Of a stretch of DNA of 64,000 bases, positions 9,665 to 18,414 are shown in pieces. The notes beneath the pieces are model-generated. The model saw only the letters and a list, made by a program, of their open reading frames with translations. It had not been told where the DNA came from and ran no database searches. This stretch comes from Rhodobacteraceae bacterium IMCC1335. Its GTDB lineage: Bacteria > Pseudomonadota > Alphaproteobacteria > Rhodobacterales > Rhodobacteraceae. The position numbers and the translations under genes were made by a program. The DNA is taken from assembly GCA_039640495.1 (NCBI GenBank), contig CP046864.1, forward strand, positions 1,426,001 to 1,490,000. Direction: 5' to 3'. Within the stretch, counting starts at the first letter, position 1; every line of letters begins with the position of its first letter.

Positions 9665-9678
9665 CGTTAGCGCTAACA
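9665..9678. promoter_or_regulatory. LacI-family-type operator upstream of zwf
   Basis: GTTAGCGCTAAC (9666-9677) is a perfect 12-bp palindrome with a central CG, followed by A to give the extended GTTAGCGCTAACA form. It sits just upstream of the candidate zwf -35 box and about 65 bases before the start codon. An imperfect copy occurs before fda (4553-4566), pointing to a common carbohydrate regulator not present in the window. Confidence 0.5.
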
Positions 9679-9688
9679 ATTGTTTTAT

Positions 9689-9716
9689 TTGATGGTCGCT
9701 AATAGCCGGTTATAAA
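9689..9716 (+). promoter_or_regulatory. Candidate promoter of zwf-pgl-pgi
   Basis: TTGATG (9689-9694) and TATAAA (9711-9716) are separated by 16 bases, with the start codon 24 bases further on. The perfect palindrome at 9665-9678 lies immediately upstream of the -35 box. Confidence 0.45.
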
Positions 9717-9740
9717 AGCACAGCGAAAAGAGGTGCCTAC

Positions 9741-11189
9741 ATGGTTTCACGCGTTATTCCCGTTGATCCGTTTGATTTGGTGATATTTGGTGGCACAGGT
9801 GATCTAGCAAAACGAAAAATTATTCCGGGTTTGTTTCGGCGTTTTGCGGCGGGTCAAATCCCGGCCGAGGCCCGCATTATTGGCGCGGCGCGGGCCAGTT
9901 TGGATACGCCGGCTTATCGGGCGCTGCTGCGGGATGCGATTCTTGAATTTGGAGTCAAAAATCCAGATGCAGATGTTTTAGCGGAGTTTTTAGACCGCTT
10001 TGATTATGTTGCAATCGACGCGATGGGGGAGGCTGGCTGGGAAGATCTGGCGAAGAAAATGCGACCCGATACGGTGCGTGCGTTTTACTTTTCGGTTGCA
10101 CCAAGCTTGTTTGGCGCCTTGGCCGAACGGTTGCACAAGCGCGGCATCGCCCTTTCGGATAGTCGGATCGTGGTCGAAAAGCCGTTTGGCCGTGATTTGG
10201 AAAGCTCGCAACAGCTGAACGCCACATTGTCAGAACATTTCACCGAAACGCAGATCTATCGTATCGATCATTATTTGGGCAAAGAAACCGTGCAAAATTT
10301 GATGGCGATCCGCTTTGGAAATATGCTGTTTGAGCCTCTCTGGAATGCGCAATATGTGGATCATATTCAAATCACTGTCGCTGAAACCGTCGGCGTGGGA
10401 GGGCGCGGCGAATATTATGATAAATCTGGCGCGATGCGCGATATGGTGCAAAACCATTTGATGCAGCTGCTATGCTTGATCGCGATGGAACCGCCCGCAC
10501 AATTCAATCCCGATGCGGTGCGCGATGAAAAGCTGAAGGTGATCAGAGCCTTGGACGCCGTACCAGCGCATCATATCGTGCGGGGGCAATATGCCAGCCC
10601 AGACGGTCAAGAAACCTATCGCCAAGATGTGAATAATCCGCGCTCTTTCAGCGAAAGCTTTTTGGCTTTGAAAACCCATATCGGGAATTGGCGTTGGGCC
10701 GGTACCCCCTTTTATTTGCGCACGGGCAAACGCTTGCGCGCCCGCAGTTCGGAAATTGCTGTGGTTTTCAAAGAGACGCCACATTCTATTTTTGGCCCAG
10801 AAGCGGGCAGCCATCGCAACGCGTTGGTGATTCGCCTGCAACCGGATGAAGGCATCACAATGGATGTTACGATCAAAGAGCCGGGCCCAGGCGGCATGCG
10901 CTTGGTTGACGTTCCGTTGGATATGACCTTTGCCGAGGCGTTGGGCCCTGAGGCCGAAGAAGTGCCAGATGCGTATGAGCGCTTGATCATGGATGTTATT
11001 CGGGGCAATCAAACGCTGTTCATGCGCGGGGATGAAGTGGAGGCGGCTTGGCAATGGACCGATCCGATCATTGAAGATTGGGAAAAGCGCAATGATGTGC
11101 CCAAACCCTATGAAAGTGGCAGTTCCGGCCCCGAGGATGCGCTGATGCTGATGCATCGTGATGGCCGCAAATGGCGGGATATAAAATGA
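9741..11189 (+). CDS. zwf: Glucose-6-phosphate 1-dehydrogenase
   Basis: Oxidises glucose 6-phosphate to 6-phosphogluconolactone, the entry to the Entner-Doudoroff and oxidative pentose phosphate pathways. 482 residues, normal length. The N-terminal Rossmann motif is DLVIFGGTGDLAKRK (about 11-25). The substrate and catalytic motif is RIDHYLGKETVQN (about 175-187), and FYLRTGKRLRAR lies in the C-terminal domain. It is the first gene of zwf-pgl-pgi: its stop overlaps the pgl start by four bases (ATGA), so the two are translationally coupled. Confidence 0.98.
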   Translation: MVSRVIPVDPFDLVIFGGTGDLAKRKIIPGLFRRFAAGQIPAEARIIGAARASLDTPAYRALLRDAILEFGVKNPDADVLAEFLDRFDYVAIDAMGEAGWEDLAKKMRPDTVRAFYFSVAPSLFGALAERLHKRGIALSDSRIVVEKPFGRDLESSQQLNATLSEHFTETQIYRIDHYLGKETVQNLMAIRFGNMLFEPLWNAQYVDHIQITVAETVGVGGRGEYYDKSGAMRDMVQNHLMQLLCLIAMEPPAQFNPDAVRDEKLKVIRALDAVPAHHIVRGQYASPDGQETYRQDVNNPRSFSESFLALKTHIGNWRWAGTPFYLRTGKRLRARSSEIAVVFKETPHSIFGPEAGSHRNALVIRLQPDEGITMDVTIKEPGPGGMRLVDVPLDMTFAEALGPEAEEVPDAYERLIMDVIRGNQTLFMRGDEVEAAWQWTDPIIEDWEKRNDVPKPYESGSSGPEDALMLMHRDGRKWRDIK

Positions 11190-11863
11190 CCTACCAGTTC
11201 GAAGAATACCCCACGCGCGCGGCGCTGATCGAAAAGCTTAGTCAGGCCTTGATCGCCGATTTACGCAAGGCGCTGTCCAGCCAATCGACGATTAGTTTTG
11301 CGGTTCCGGGCGGCACCACACCTGGGCCAATTTTTGACCAACTCTGCCAAAGCGATCTGGACTGGGCGCGGGTGAATATTTTACTGAGCGATGAACGTTG
11401 GGTGCCCAGCGATAGCCCGCGCTCGAATACCGCCTTATTGCGCAACCGTTTGCTGGTGGGCCCGGTTGAGGCAGCCAGCTATGTGCCGCTTTACGCCGAT
11501 TATGCAACGCCGGAAGACGCCATGGAGCCTTTGTCGCACCAGCTTAAAGCCTGTTTGCCACTGTCGGTTTTGCTGCTTGGAATGGGGGCGGATATGCATA
11601 CGGCCTCGCTGTTTCCGGGCGGCGATCAACTGTCCTTTGCGCTGGGCGATAGCGCGCCGCCTTTGGTCGCGATGCGCGCGCCGGATGCGCCTGAGCCTCG
11701 GGTCACCCTCTCTGCCGCGGTTTTAAATGCCGCCCGATATAAGCATTTGGTTATTTTTGGGGCTGAGAAACGCCAAGCTTTAGAACAGGCGCAAAGCTTG
11801 CCTGCGCAAGAGGCGCCGATTATGGCCGTACTTGCCGGCACCACAGTGCATTGGGCCGACTGA
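11186..11863 (+). CDS. pgl: 6-phosphogluconolactonase
   Basis: Hydrolyses 6-phosphogluconolactone to 6-phosphogluconate, the step after Zwf. The 225 residues belong to the SugB/NagB-like family: ISFAVPGGTTPGPIFDQL (about 36-53), VNILLSDERWVP (about 63-74), SNTALLRNRLL, and LLLGMGADMHTASLFPGG (about 130-147). ATG 11186 sits in an ATGA overlap with the zwf stop, preferred over an in-frame start 15 bases earlier. pgi follows after 35 bases. Confidence 0.96.
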   Translation: MTYQFEEYPTRAALIEKLSQALIADLRKALSSQSTISFAVPGGTTPGPIFDQLCQSDLDWARVNILLSDERWVPSDSPRSNTALLRNRLLVGPVEAASYVPLYADYATPEDAMEPLSHQLKACLPLSVLLLGMGADMHTASLFPGGDQLSFALGDSAPPLVAMRAPDAPEPRVTLSAAVLNAARYKHLVIFGAEKRQALEQAQSLPAQEAPIMAVLAGTTVHWAD

Positions 11864-11898
11864 CAAGCGTAGCGCCAGGCAAAAGCGAGAGGATAAGG

Positions 11899-13503
11899 AT
11901 GTTTGATGCGTTAAAGCGCCATTGGGATGCGCAGAAACAACAGCCCATTATGGCGCTTTTTGAGGCCAAAAACCGGGCAGAGCAATTTTCAGTTCAGGCC
12001 GATGATTTGCTGTTGGATTACTCCAAAACCCAAATCGATGCGCTTGCGCGCAAAGGCCTGCTGGATTTGGCGCAAGCGCGCGGATTAAAAGAGCGCCGCT
12101 CAGACATGTTTCAGGGCGCTGCGCTCAATGAAACCGAAGGACGGGCCGTGTTGCACAGCGCCTTGCGCAATTTAGATGGGCCAGATGTCTTTGTGAATGG
12201 CCGTAACGTGATGCCCGATGTGCAAGAGGCGTTGCAGCGGATGACCCGTTTTGCCGAAGATCTGAGGAGCGGGCAATTTCAGGGGCCTGGCGGGCCAATC
12301 ACCGATATAGTCAATATTGGGATCGGAGGGTCAGATTTGGGCCCTGCCATGGCTTGTTTGGCCTTGGCGCCCTATCATGATGGCCCCAAATGCCATTTTG
12401 TTTCAAATGTTGATGGTGCCCATTTGCATGATATTGTGCAAAATCTGGACCCAAAGCGCAGTTTATTTATCATAGCGTCAAAAACCTTCACCACGATTGA
12501 AACCATGACCAATGCGCAAACTGCGAAAGCGTGGTTGGCCCAGCATGTGACGGATCCGGGGGCGCAATTCGTGGCGCTTTCCACCGCGCAAGAAAAAACC
12601 AAAGCTTTTGGGATTGCCGCCGAACGGGTGTTTGGCTTTGCCGATTGGGTTGGTGGGCGCTATTCGCTTTGGGGCCCTATTGGGCTGAGTTTAATGTTGG
12701 CGATTGGCCCAAATGCGTTTCGCGAGTTTTTGCGCGGTGCGCAATCTATGGACCGGCATTTTTGCACCGCAGAGCTATCGCAAAATATGCCAGTCATGCT
12801 CGCGCTTGTGGGATTGTGGCATCATCAGGTTTGCGGCTTTGCCACCCGCGCCGTGCTGCCCTATGAACAGCGCTTGAGCCGTTTGCCTGCCTATCTGCAG
12901 CAGCTCGAAATGGAAAGCAATGGCAAGCGCGTTGATATGAACGGTCATGATTTGCCATATCCTTCAGGTCCGGTTGTCTGGGGTGAACCTGGCACCAATG
13001 GCCAGCACGCTTTTTATCAACTGATTCACCAAGGCACGGCGGTTGTGCCGTGTGAATTTATGGTTGCGCGGGAAGGCCATGAAGCATCGCTTGACACGCA
13101 TCATCGGCTGTTAATCGCCAATTGCTTGGCCCAGTCAGAGGCCTTGATGCGCGGGCGCACATTAGAACAGGCCCGCCAATTGATGATAGCGCAGGGGCTA
13201 AGCGGCCATGAATTAGAGCGGCAGGCGCGGCATCGCGTTTTTCCCGGCAACCGTCCTTCAACTACGCTCATCTATCCACGGCTTAGCCCGTTTGTTTTGG
13301 GGCAGATTATTGCTCTTTATGAACATCGCGTATTTGCCGAGGGGGTTATTTTGGGTATCAACAGTTTTGATCAATGGGGGGTCGAGCTGGGAAAAGAACT
13401 AGCCCGCGATATGGAGCAGTTATTAGTTGCCGCTGCGCCGATTGCGCATAAAGATGGCTCAACTCAGCAATTGCTACGGCATATTCGAAGAGCACATAAA
13501 TAA
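11899..13503 (+). CDS. pgi: Glucose-6-phosphate isomerase
   Basis: Interconverts glucose 6-phosphate and fructose 6-phosphate. Starting at MFDALKRHWDAQ (ATG 11899, with GAGGATAAGG upstream) it is 534 residues, the usual PGI length. Motifs are IVNIGIGGSDLGPAMA, FIIASKTFTTIETMTNA, FGFADWVGGRYSLWGPIGLS and NSFDQWGVELGKELA. The sugar-phosphate loop and the catalytic glutamate/lysine regions are intact. It is the last gene of the zwf-pgl-pgi operon and is followed by a terminator. Confidence 0.98.
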   Translation: MFDALKRHWDAQKQQPIMALFEAKNRAEQFSVQADDLLLDYSKTQIDALARKGLLDLAQARGLKERRSDMFQGAALNETEGRAVLHSALRNLDGPDVFVNGRNVMPDVQEALQRMTRFAEDLRSGQFQGPGGPITDIVNIGIGGSDLGPAMACLALAPYHDGPKCHFVSNVDGAHLHDIVQNLDPKRSLFIIASKTFTTIETMTNAQTAKAWLAQHVTDPGAQFVALSTAQEKTKAFGIAAERVFGFADWVGGRYSLWGPIGLSLMLAIGPNAFREFLRGAQSMDRHFCTAELSQNMPVMLALVGLWHHQVCGFATRAVLPYEQRLSRLPAYLQQLEMESNGKRVDMNGHDLPYPSGPVVWGEPGTNGQHAFYQLIHQGTAVVPCEFMVAREGHEASLDTHHRLLIANCLAQSEALMRGRTLEQARQLMIAQGLSGHELERQARHRVFPGNRPSTTLIYPRLSPFVLGQIIALYEHRVFAEGVILGINSFDQWGVELGKELARDMEQLLVAAAPIAHKDGSTQQLLRHIRRAHK

Positions 13504-13547
13504 AAAGCCTGTGTTGATAAGCCCGCTTTACTGGAGGCTTTGTTTTT
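13504..13547 (+). terminator. Rho-independent terminator of zwf-pgl-pgi
   Basis: AAAGCCT (13504-13510) pairs with AGGCTTT (13535-13541) over a 24-base loop, followed by GTTTTT. It lies between pgi and the convergent M48 peptidase gene, whose stop codon it abuts. Confidence 0.55.
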
Positions 13548-14230
13548 CAATCGATGCCCCATTTTTTTTCAAGCGCTTCGATGGCCGTAATCCGATCTGA
13601 AGTTTTGGGATGGCTCATCAGCCATGCGGGAAGGCTGCCGATCTGGCCGGTCAGTTCTTCCAATTTCAGAAATAATGTTTTTTGAGCTTCCGTTCCCAAG
13701 CCTGACTTTACCATTAGCGCCGCGGCATATTCATCGGCCTCATATTCATCGCCGCGCGACAAACGCGCCATGAGCAGGTTTGCAACCAAACCGGCAATCC
13801 AAGGGCCAATCCACGGTATAAACCGCCCGAGCACCATGCCCAAGGCGGCTCTTACGGCATTTTGCCCGGAAAAATCGATCATACGCCTGCGCGCATGACC
13901 CAGCGCAACATGGCCAAGCTCATGGGCGATCACCGAGGCCAGCTCTTCTCCGCTGACATCGCCCGCCTTATATTTATTGTAAAACCCGCGGGTGATAAAA
14001 ATCCGTCCATCCGGCGCTGCCAAACCATTGATCGGGTCGATCTCATAGATTTGAACGCTCAACTTTGGAAGATCCAGCGCTTTTGCCATGCGTTGTAACA
14101 AAGGGCTCAGCGCAGGATCCATTAAGGTAACAGATTGCCGATCCAAGGTTCTCGCAGTGCGCCAGGCCGAAAACTTATACATCACAAGCCCATAGATCAG
14201 GGCCAGAAGGATAGGAGAAAATCGCAACAT
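13547..14230 (-). CDS. M48-family zinc metallopeptidase
   Basis: Membrane-associated M48 (HtpX/Ste24-like) peptidase, 227 residues. The N-terminus is one hydrophobic segment (about 2-17). The zinc site is VIAHELGHVALGH (HExxH) near residue 92, and the downstream glutamate ligand is probably in SRGDEYEADEYAAALM. A family-typical region precedes the zinc site (INGLAAPDGRIFITRGFY). Members generally degrade misfolded membrane or periplasmic proteins; the substrate here is unknown. It converges on pgi. The VWA gene upstream, same strand, is 38 bases away. Confidence 0.88.
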   Translation of the reverse strand: MLRFSPILLALIYGLVMYKFSAWRTARTLDRQSVTLMDPALSPLLQRMAKALDLPKLSVQIYEIDPINGLAAPDGRIFITRGFYNKYKAGDVSGEELASVIAHELGHVALGHARRRMIDFSGQNAVRAALGMVLGRFIPWIGPWIAGLVANLLMARLSRGDEYEADEYAAALMVKSGLGTEAQKTLFLKLEELTGQIGSLPAWLMSHPKTSDRITAIEALEKKWGID

Positions 14231-14268
14231 ATCTGTGATATGGCCTCAGGCTGGCGCCTTGACAAGCC

Positions 14269-15453
14269 CTATCGCACCAACTCTTTCATGCCACGCTCTA
14301 GCCCGGCCAAGGTCATCGGGACCATTTGGTCTTCAAAAATTTCTTGGATCATTTGAATGGATTGGGTGTAACGCCAATGCGTGTCTGGCACCGGATTAAT
14401 CCAAATATTCGATGGCCATTGTGCGCGCGCGCGCATCAGCCAGGTTTGTCCTGACTCTGCATTCCAATGCTCATTTGCGCCGCCTGCATAGGCCACCTCA
14501 TAGGGTGACATACTCGCATCTCCGACGAAAATACATTTATAATCAGAACCATAGGTGCGCAAAACCTCATGGGTTTGGGTTTGATCGTTCCAACGCCGCG
14601 CATTGTCGCGCCAGACCCCTTCATAAAGGCAATTGTGAAAGTAAAAATATTCCAAATGTTTGAATTCGGCGCGGGCGGCTGAAAACAATTCTTCGACTAA
14701 TTTGATATAAGGATCCATCGAGCCACCCACATCCAAAAACAGCAGCACCTTGATCGCGTTGCGCCGTTCGGGGCGGGTTTGTACGTCGAGATATCCATTT
14801 TCGGCTGTTGAACGGATGGTGCCATCAATGTCGAGTTCATCCGCAGCCCCGTCGCGGGCCCAGCGCCGCAGGCGCTTGAGCGCCACTTTGATATTGCGGG
14901 TTCCCAGCTCAACGCTGTCATCCAGGTTTTTAAATTCGCGTTTATCCCAAACTTTGACCGCGCGCTGATTGCGGCTTTCGCTTTGACCAATGCGCACCCC
15001 TTCTGGGTTATATCCATAGGCGCCAAAGGGCGAGGTGCCAGCCGTGCCAATCCATTTGCTGCCGCCTTGATGGCGTTTTTCTTGTTCCTTCAGGCGCTGC
15101 TTTAACGTCTCCATCAGCTTGTCAAAGCCGCCCAAAGCTTCGATTTCGGCTTTTTCTTCCGGGCTAAGATGCTTTTCCGCCATTTTTTCTAGCCAGTCAG
15201 AGGGAATATCCACCGCGTTCAGGATATCAGCCTCGCTGAGGTTTTCTAAGCCTTTGAAGCTGGTTTGAAAGGCCCTATCGAACCGGTCAAGATGGCGCTC
15301 ATCCTTCACCATGATGGTTCGGGCCAAATAGTAAAACCCCTCTAAATCATAGATCACCATGCCGGTTTGCACCGCATCGAGAAAACTGATGAATTCGCGC
15401 AATGAAACTGGAATGCCGGTTTTTCTGAGCGTTTCGAAAAAGGGCAGAAACAT
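14269..15453 (-). CDS. CoxE-like von Willebrand factor A domain protein
   Basis: 394-residue protein of the CoxE/VWA family, normally partnered with a MoxR AAA+ ATPase, found here just upstream. The N-terminal half is helical (FFETLRKTGIPVSLREFISF, DERHLDRFDRAF), followed by an acidic/basic stretch (about 125-150). The VWA domain starts near residue 240 (VLLFLDVGGSMDPYIKLVEELF). Its metal-ion site reads DVGGS instead of the canonical DxSxS, so metal binding may be altered. Such pairs act as chaperones for metalloenzyme maturation in other systems; no client enzyme is visible nearby. Confidence 0.88.
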   Translation of the reverse strand: MFLPFFETLRKTGIPVSLREFISFLDAVQTGMVIYDLEGFYYLARTIMVKDERHLDRFDRAFQTSFKGLENLSEADILNAVDIPSDWLEKMAEKHLSPEEKAEIEALGGFDKLMETLKQRLKEQEKRHQGGSKWIGTAGTSPFGAYGYNPEGVRIGQSESRNQRAVKVWDKREFKNLDDSVELGTRNIKVALKRLRRWARDGAADELDIDGTIRSTAENGYLDVQTRPERRNAIKVLLFLDVGGSMDPYIKLVEELFSAARAEFKHLEYFYFHNCLYEGVWRDNARRWNDQTQTHEVLRTYGSDYKCIFVGDASMSPYEVAYAGGANEHWNAESGQTWLMRARAQWPSNIWINPVPDTHWRYTQSIQMIQEIFEDQMVPMTLAGLERGMKELVR

Positions 15454-15457
15454 CGCG

Positions 15458-15622
15458 TTAGATCACCGTACGATCAACAATGATGGTGAGGATCAAGCCG
15501 ATCAATGCAAATAAAATCCCATAGCCGGCGGCATATTGCACCATATCCAGCGCTTTTCCTCTGCGCTTTCGCGCGATGGCTGCGCCTAAAATGGCACCAA
15601 ATAATCCGCTTAATAAATACAT
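15458..15622 (-). CDS. Small two-segment membrane protein, function unknown
   Basis: A 54-residue protein starting MYLLSGLFGAILGAAIA, with two hydrophobic segments (about 1-17 and 28-51) separated by a basic loop (RKRRGKALD). An in-frame start at 15667 would add 15 residues, but MYLLSG at 15622 begins directly with the membrane segment. It lies 4 bases upstream of the VWA gene and between it and the MoxR gene, so it probably belongs to that cluster. No function is recognised. Confidence 0.7.
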   Translation of the reverse strand: MYLLSGLFGAILGAAIARKRRGKALDMVQYAAGYGILFALIGLILTIIVDRTVI

Positions 15623-15751
15623 AATTACACTCTGCTTTATGGGGGCTGCTTTCAGGATAAAAGCCAAGGCTCCGCCCGCGATGATCTAGACCCTTTATTT
15701 GTAAAAGTCACGCGCTCTGCTGATTTCAAGTGAAAGTTTAACGCATTACGA

Positions 15752-16591
15752 TCAACGGCCGCTGCGCGCCATAAAGGCCAAGCGTTCAAATAAATGCACA
15801 TCTTGCTCGTTTTTCAGCAAAGCCCCATGCAGTTTTGGCAGGGCATTGGCCCCATCCCGCTGAAGGTCCTCGGCGCTGAGATCTTCAGCCAATAAAAGTT
15901 TCAGCCAATCCAGAACCTCGGAGGTCGAGGGTTTCTTTTTCAGCCCGGGTTGCTCTCTGAGTTCGTAAAATTGGGTGAGCGCGGCGGCGAGTAGTGATTC
16001 TTTGATGTCGCCGTGATGTACCTGAACGATTTGTTTCAAGCTCTCGAGATTGGGAAATTGAATATAGTGGAAAAAGCAACGGCGCAAAAACGCATCGGGC
16101 AATTCTTTTTCGTTATTTGAGGTGATGATCACAATAGGGCGGTTTACGGCGCGCACCGTTTCCCCGGTTTCATAGACGTGGAATTCCATTTTATCCAATT
16201 CCTGAAGCAGATCATTTGGGAATTCTATATCGGCCTTATCGATCTCATCGATCAACAAAACCACCTTTTTATCTGATGTAAAGGCCTGCCATAACTTGCC
16301 TTTGCGGATGTAATTGGAAACATCATGAACGCGTTCTTCGCCCAATTGACTGTCGCGCAACCGGCTGACGGCATCATATTCATACAGGCCTTGCTGGGCT
16401 TTGGTGGTGGATTTTATGTTCCATTCAAGCATCTCGAGACCAAGCCCGCTGGCCACTTGTTTGGCCAGTTCGGTTTTGCCTGTGCCAGGCTCGCCTTTGA
16501 TCAAAAGTGGCCGCTCCAGCGTGACCGCAGCGTTCACGGCGATGGAGAGATCTTCAGTCGCTACATAGTTTTTGGTTCCGGTAAATTTCAT
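15752..16591 (-). CDS. MoxR-family AAA+ ATPase
   Basis: 279-residue AAA+ ATPase. Walker A is IKGEPGTGKTELAKQ (about 33-47), Walker B is VVLLIDEIDKAD, and sensor 1 is IVIITSNNEKELPDAFLRRC. The start is MKFTGTKNYVATEDL at 16591; in-frame ATGs at 16603 and 16609 are close alternatives, and the open frame upstream of those has no family similarity. MoxR ATPases act with VWA proteins in protein remodelling or metal-cofactor insertion, and the cognate CoxE-like VWA gene lies just downstream. It diverges from dksA. Confidence 0.92.
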   Translation of the reverse strand: MKFTGTKNYVATEDLSIAVNAAVTLERPLLIKGEPGTGKTELAKQVASGLGLEMLEWNIKSTTKAQQGLYEYDAVSRLRDSQLGEERVHDVSNYIRKGKLWQAFTSDKKVVLLIDEIDKADIEFPNDLLQELDKMEFHVYETGETVRAVNRPIVIITSNNEKELPDAFLRRCFFHYIQFPNLESLKQIVQVHHGDIKESLLAAALTQFYELREQPGLKKKPSTSEVLDWLKLLLAEDLSAEDLQRDGANALPKLHGALLKNEQDVHLFERLAFMARSGR

Positions 16592-16737
16592 TCTTTTGCC
16601 CATATTCATGTCCAGTTGCGCGGAACTTAGCGGGTTAATCATTTTGCTGCAATCTGTTGCTATTGAGTAGTGACAAGCCCGCCTTGTTGCGGTAGGTGCG
16701 TGCCAATGGGAACGAAAATTTGTGGAAGGAGACATGC

Positions 16738-17193
16738 ATGTCATACTCTGACCCAAGCCAAGGGGTGGAAATGAAGCAAGAGACTTTTATTTCGGATAGC
16801 TATACTCCTGCCGAAGACGAGCCATTCATGAATGAGCGTCAGGTGGAATATTTCAGACGAAAGCTGTTGGATTGGAAAAATGATCTGATGAGCGACAGCA
16901 AGGAAACGATCGAAGGGCTTCAAGATGGCACGCGCAATATCCCAGATATTGCGGATCGCGCCAGCGAAGAAACCGATCGCGCGCTGGAATTGCGAACGCG
17001 GGACCGCCAGCGCAAGCTTGTCTCGAAAATTGACGCAGCGCTGCGCCGCATTGATGAGGGCGAATATGGCTATTGTGAGGTTACGGGTGAGCCTATCTCG
17101 CTAAAGCGTCTTGATGCGCGTCCTATCGCGACGATGAGTTTGGAAGCCCAAGAGCGCCATGAGCGGCGCGAAAAAGTGCATCGCGACGACTGA
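16738..17193 (+). CDS. dksA: DksA-family transcription regulator
   Basis: RNA polymerase secondary-channel regulator working with ppGpp. ATG 16738 (GGAG upstream) gives 151 residues, the length of E. coli DksA. The coiled-coil tip motif appears as DIADRASEETDRA, matching the DxxDxA signature. The zinc-finger region (GEYGYCEVTGEPI) keeps only one cysteine of the usual four, as in the characterised Rhodobacter sphaeroides DksA. It has a strong terminator right after it and is probably monocistronic. Confidence 0.95.
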   Translation: MSYSDPSQGVEMKQETFISDSYTPAEDEPFMNERQVEYFRRKLLDWKNDLMSDSKETIEGLQDGTRNIPDIADRASEETDRALELRTRDRQRKLVSKIDAALRRIDEGEYGYCEVTGEPISLKRLDARPIATMSLEAQERHERREKVHRDD

Positions 17194-17202
17194 GGAAACC
17201 TG

Positions 17203-17231
17203 AAAAGCCGATCCGCTAGATCGGCTTTTTT
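17203..17231 (+). terminator. Rho-independent terminator of dksA
   Basis: AAAAGCCGATC (17203-17213) and GATCGGCTTTT (17219-17229) form a perfect 11-bp stem with a 5-base loop, ending in a T run. Confidence 0.92.
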
Positions 17232-17244
17232 ATTGAGGTGAAAC

Positions 17245-18414
17245 ATGCTGAACGGCTTGCAAGTCCAGGTCGTAGGGGGCGGTATAGCGGGTTTGGCCGC
17301 ATCGCTAGCCTTTTCTCAAAGTGGCGCCAGCGTTCACCTGTGCGAACAGGCTGCGGCGATCAAGGAGGTTGGGGCCGGTTTGCAAATATCCCCCAATGGG
17401 CTTGCCGTGCTGAGCCGCTTGGGGCTGAAAGACGCGGTTGCGCAAATTGCAGATAGCGCCGAAGCGGTGGATTTGCGCGATTACAAAGACGGGAAATTGG
17501 TATGCCGTCTTGATTTGAAAACCCACGCGCCGGATCTGGATTTCTTACTGGTGCATCGCGCTGATCTGATCCAAACCCTCTTTCAAGCCTGCAAAGCACA
17601 GGGGGTGCGCTTTGTCTTCTCGAAAAGCCTTTCCAGCCAAGATCTTTTATCTGGCGCTTGTGGCAGCGAGGCTGCGGCGGGCCCTGTGGATTTGGTGATT
17701 GGGGCAGATGGGGTGCGCTCAAAGATGCGAACGGCTTTGCTGGGACCATCTGCGCCGTTTTTTACCGGGCAGGTGGCGTGGCGCGCGCTGGTATCCAATA
17801 GCATGGATCATCCCAATAAGGTGATGGTGCATATGGGGCCGGGGCGGCATATCGTGAGCTATCCGCTGCGCGGCGGCAGCCTGGTCAATTTGGTGATGGT
17901 ACAAGAACGCAGCCTATGGGCGGGCGAAGGCTGGTCCCATCGCGATGATCCCGCGCTTGTCCGGGCCGCTTTTGCTGATTTTGGCGGGCTTGCACATGTG
18001 TTGCTGAAAGCGCTCTCCGAGGTGTATTTATGGGGTTTATTCCGTCATCCTGTGGCCGAGTATTGGTTTCAGGATCGCAGCGTTTTAATCGGAGACGCAG
18101 CGCATCCGATGCTCCCTTTTTTGGCTCAAGGCGCCAATATGGCCTTGGAAGATGCTTGGGTGTTGAGCCGGGCATTGCATCTTTATGGTGCAACGCGGCA
18201 AGGCTTTCAGCGCTATCAGTTTTTGCGGCAAGGCCGCGTGAAAAAGGTTGTTGCAACAGCCCAAAGCAATGCCCGCAACTATCACCTCAGCGCCCCGCTG
18301 ACCCGGTGGGTCGCGCATAGCGCATTGCGCGGTTTGGGGGCGGTCGCCCCAAGCGCAATGTTAAAACGTTTTGATTGGTTATATCGCTTTAACCCCGATA
18401 CGGGGCTGCCCTAA
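17245..18414 (+). CDS. FAD-dependent monooxygenase (salicylate hydroxylase/UbiH-like)
   Basis: 389-residue class A flavoprotein monooxygenase. The N-terminal dinucleotide-binding motif is VQVVGGGIAGLAASLAFSQ (about 7-25). The second motif is VIGADGVRSKMR (about 151-162), and the FAD ribityl motif is LIGDAAHPMLPFLAQGANMA (about 280-299). These families hydroxylate aromatic acids or related rings using NAD(P)H and oxygen; the substrate cannot be told from sequence. It starts 14 bases after the dksA terminator, and its stop overlaps the convergent xth stop by four bases. Confidence 0.85.
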   Translation: MLNGLQVQVVGGGIAGLAASLAFSQSGASVHLCEQAAAIKEVGAGLQISPNGLAVLSRLGLKDAVAQIADSAEAVDLRDYKDGKLVCRLDLKTHAPDLDFLLVHRADLIQTLFQACKAQGVRFVFSKSLSSQDLLSGACGSEAAAGPVDLVIGADGVRSKMRTALLGPSAPFFTGQVAWRALVSNSMDHPNKVMVHMGPGRHIVSYPLRGGSLVNLVMVQERSLWAGEGWSHRDDPALVRAAFADFGGLAHVLLKALSEVYLWGLFRHPVAEYWFQDRSVLIGDAAHPMLPFLAQGANMALEDAWVLSRALHLYGATRQGFQRYQFLRQGRVKKVVATAQSNARNYHLSAPLTRWVAHSALRGLGAVAPSAMLKRFDWLYRFNPDTGLP

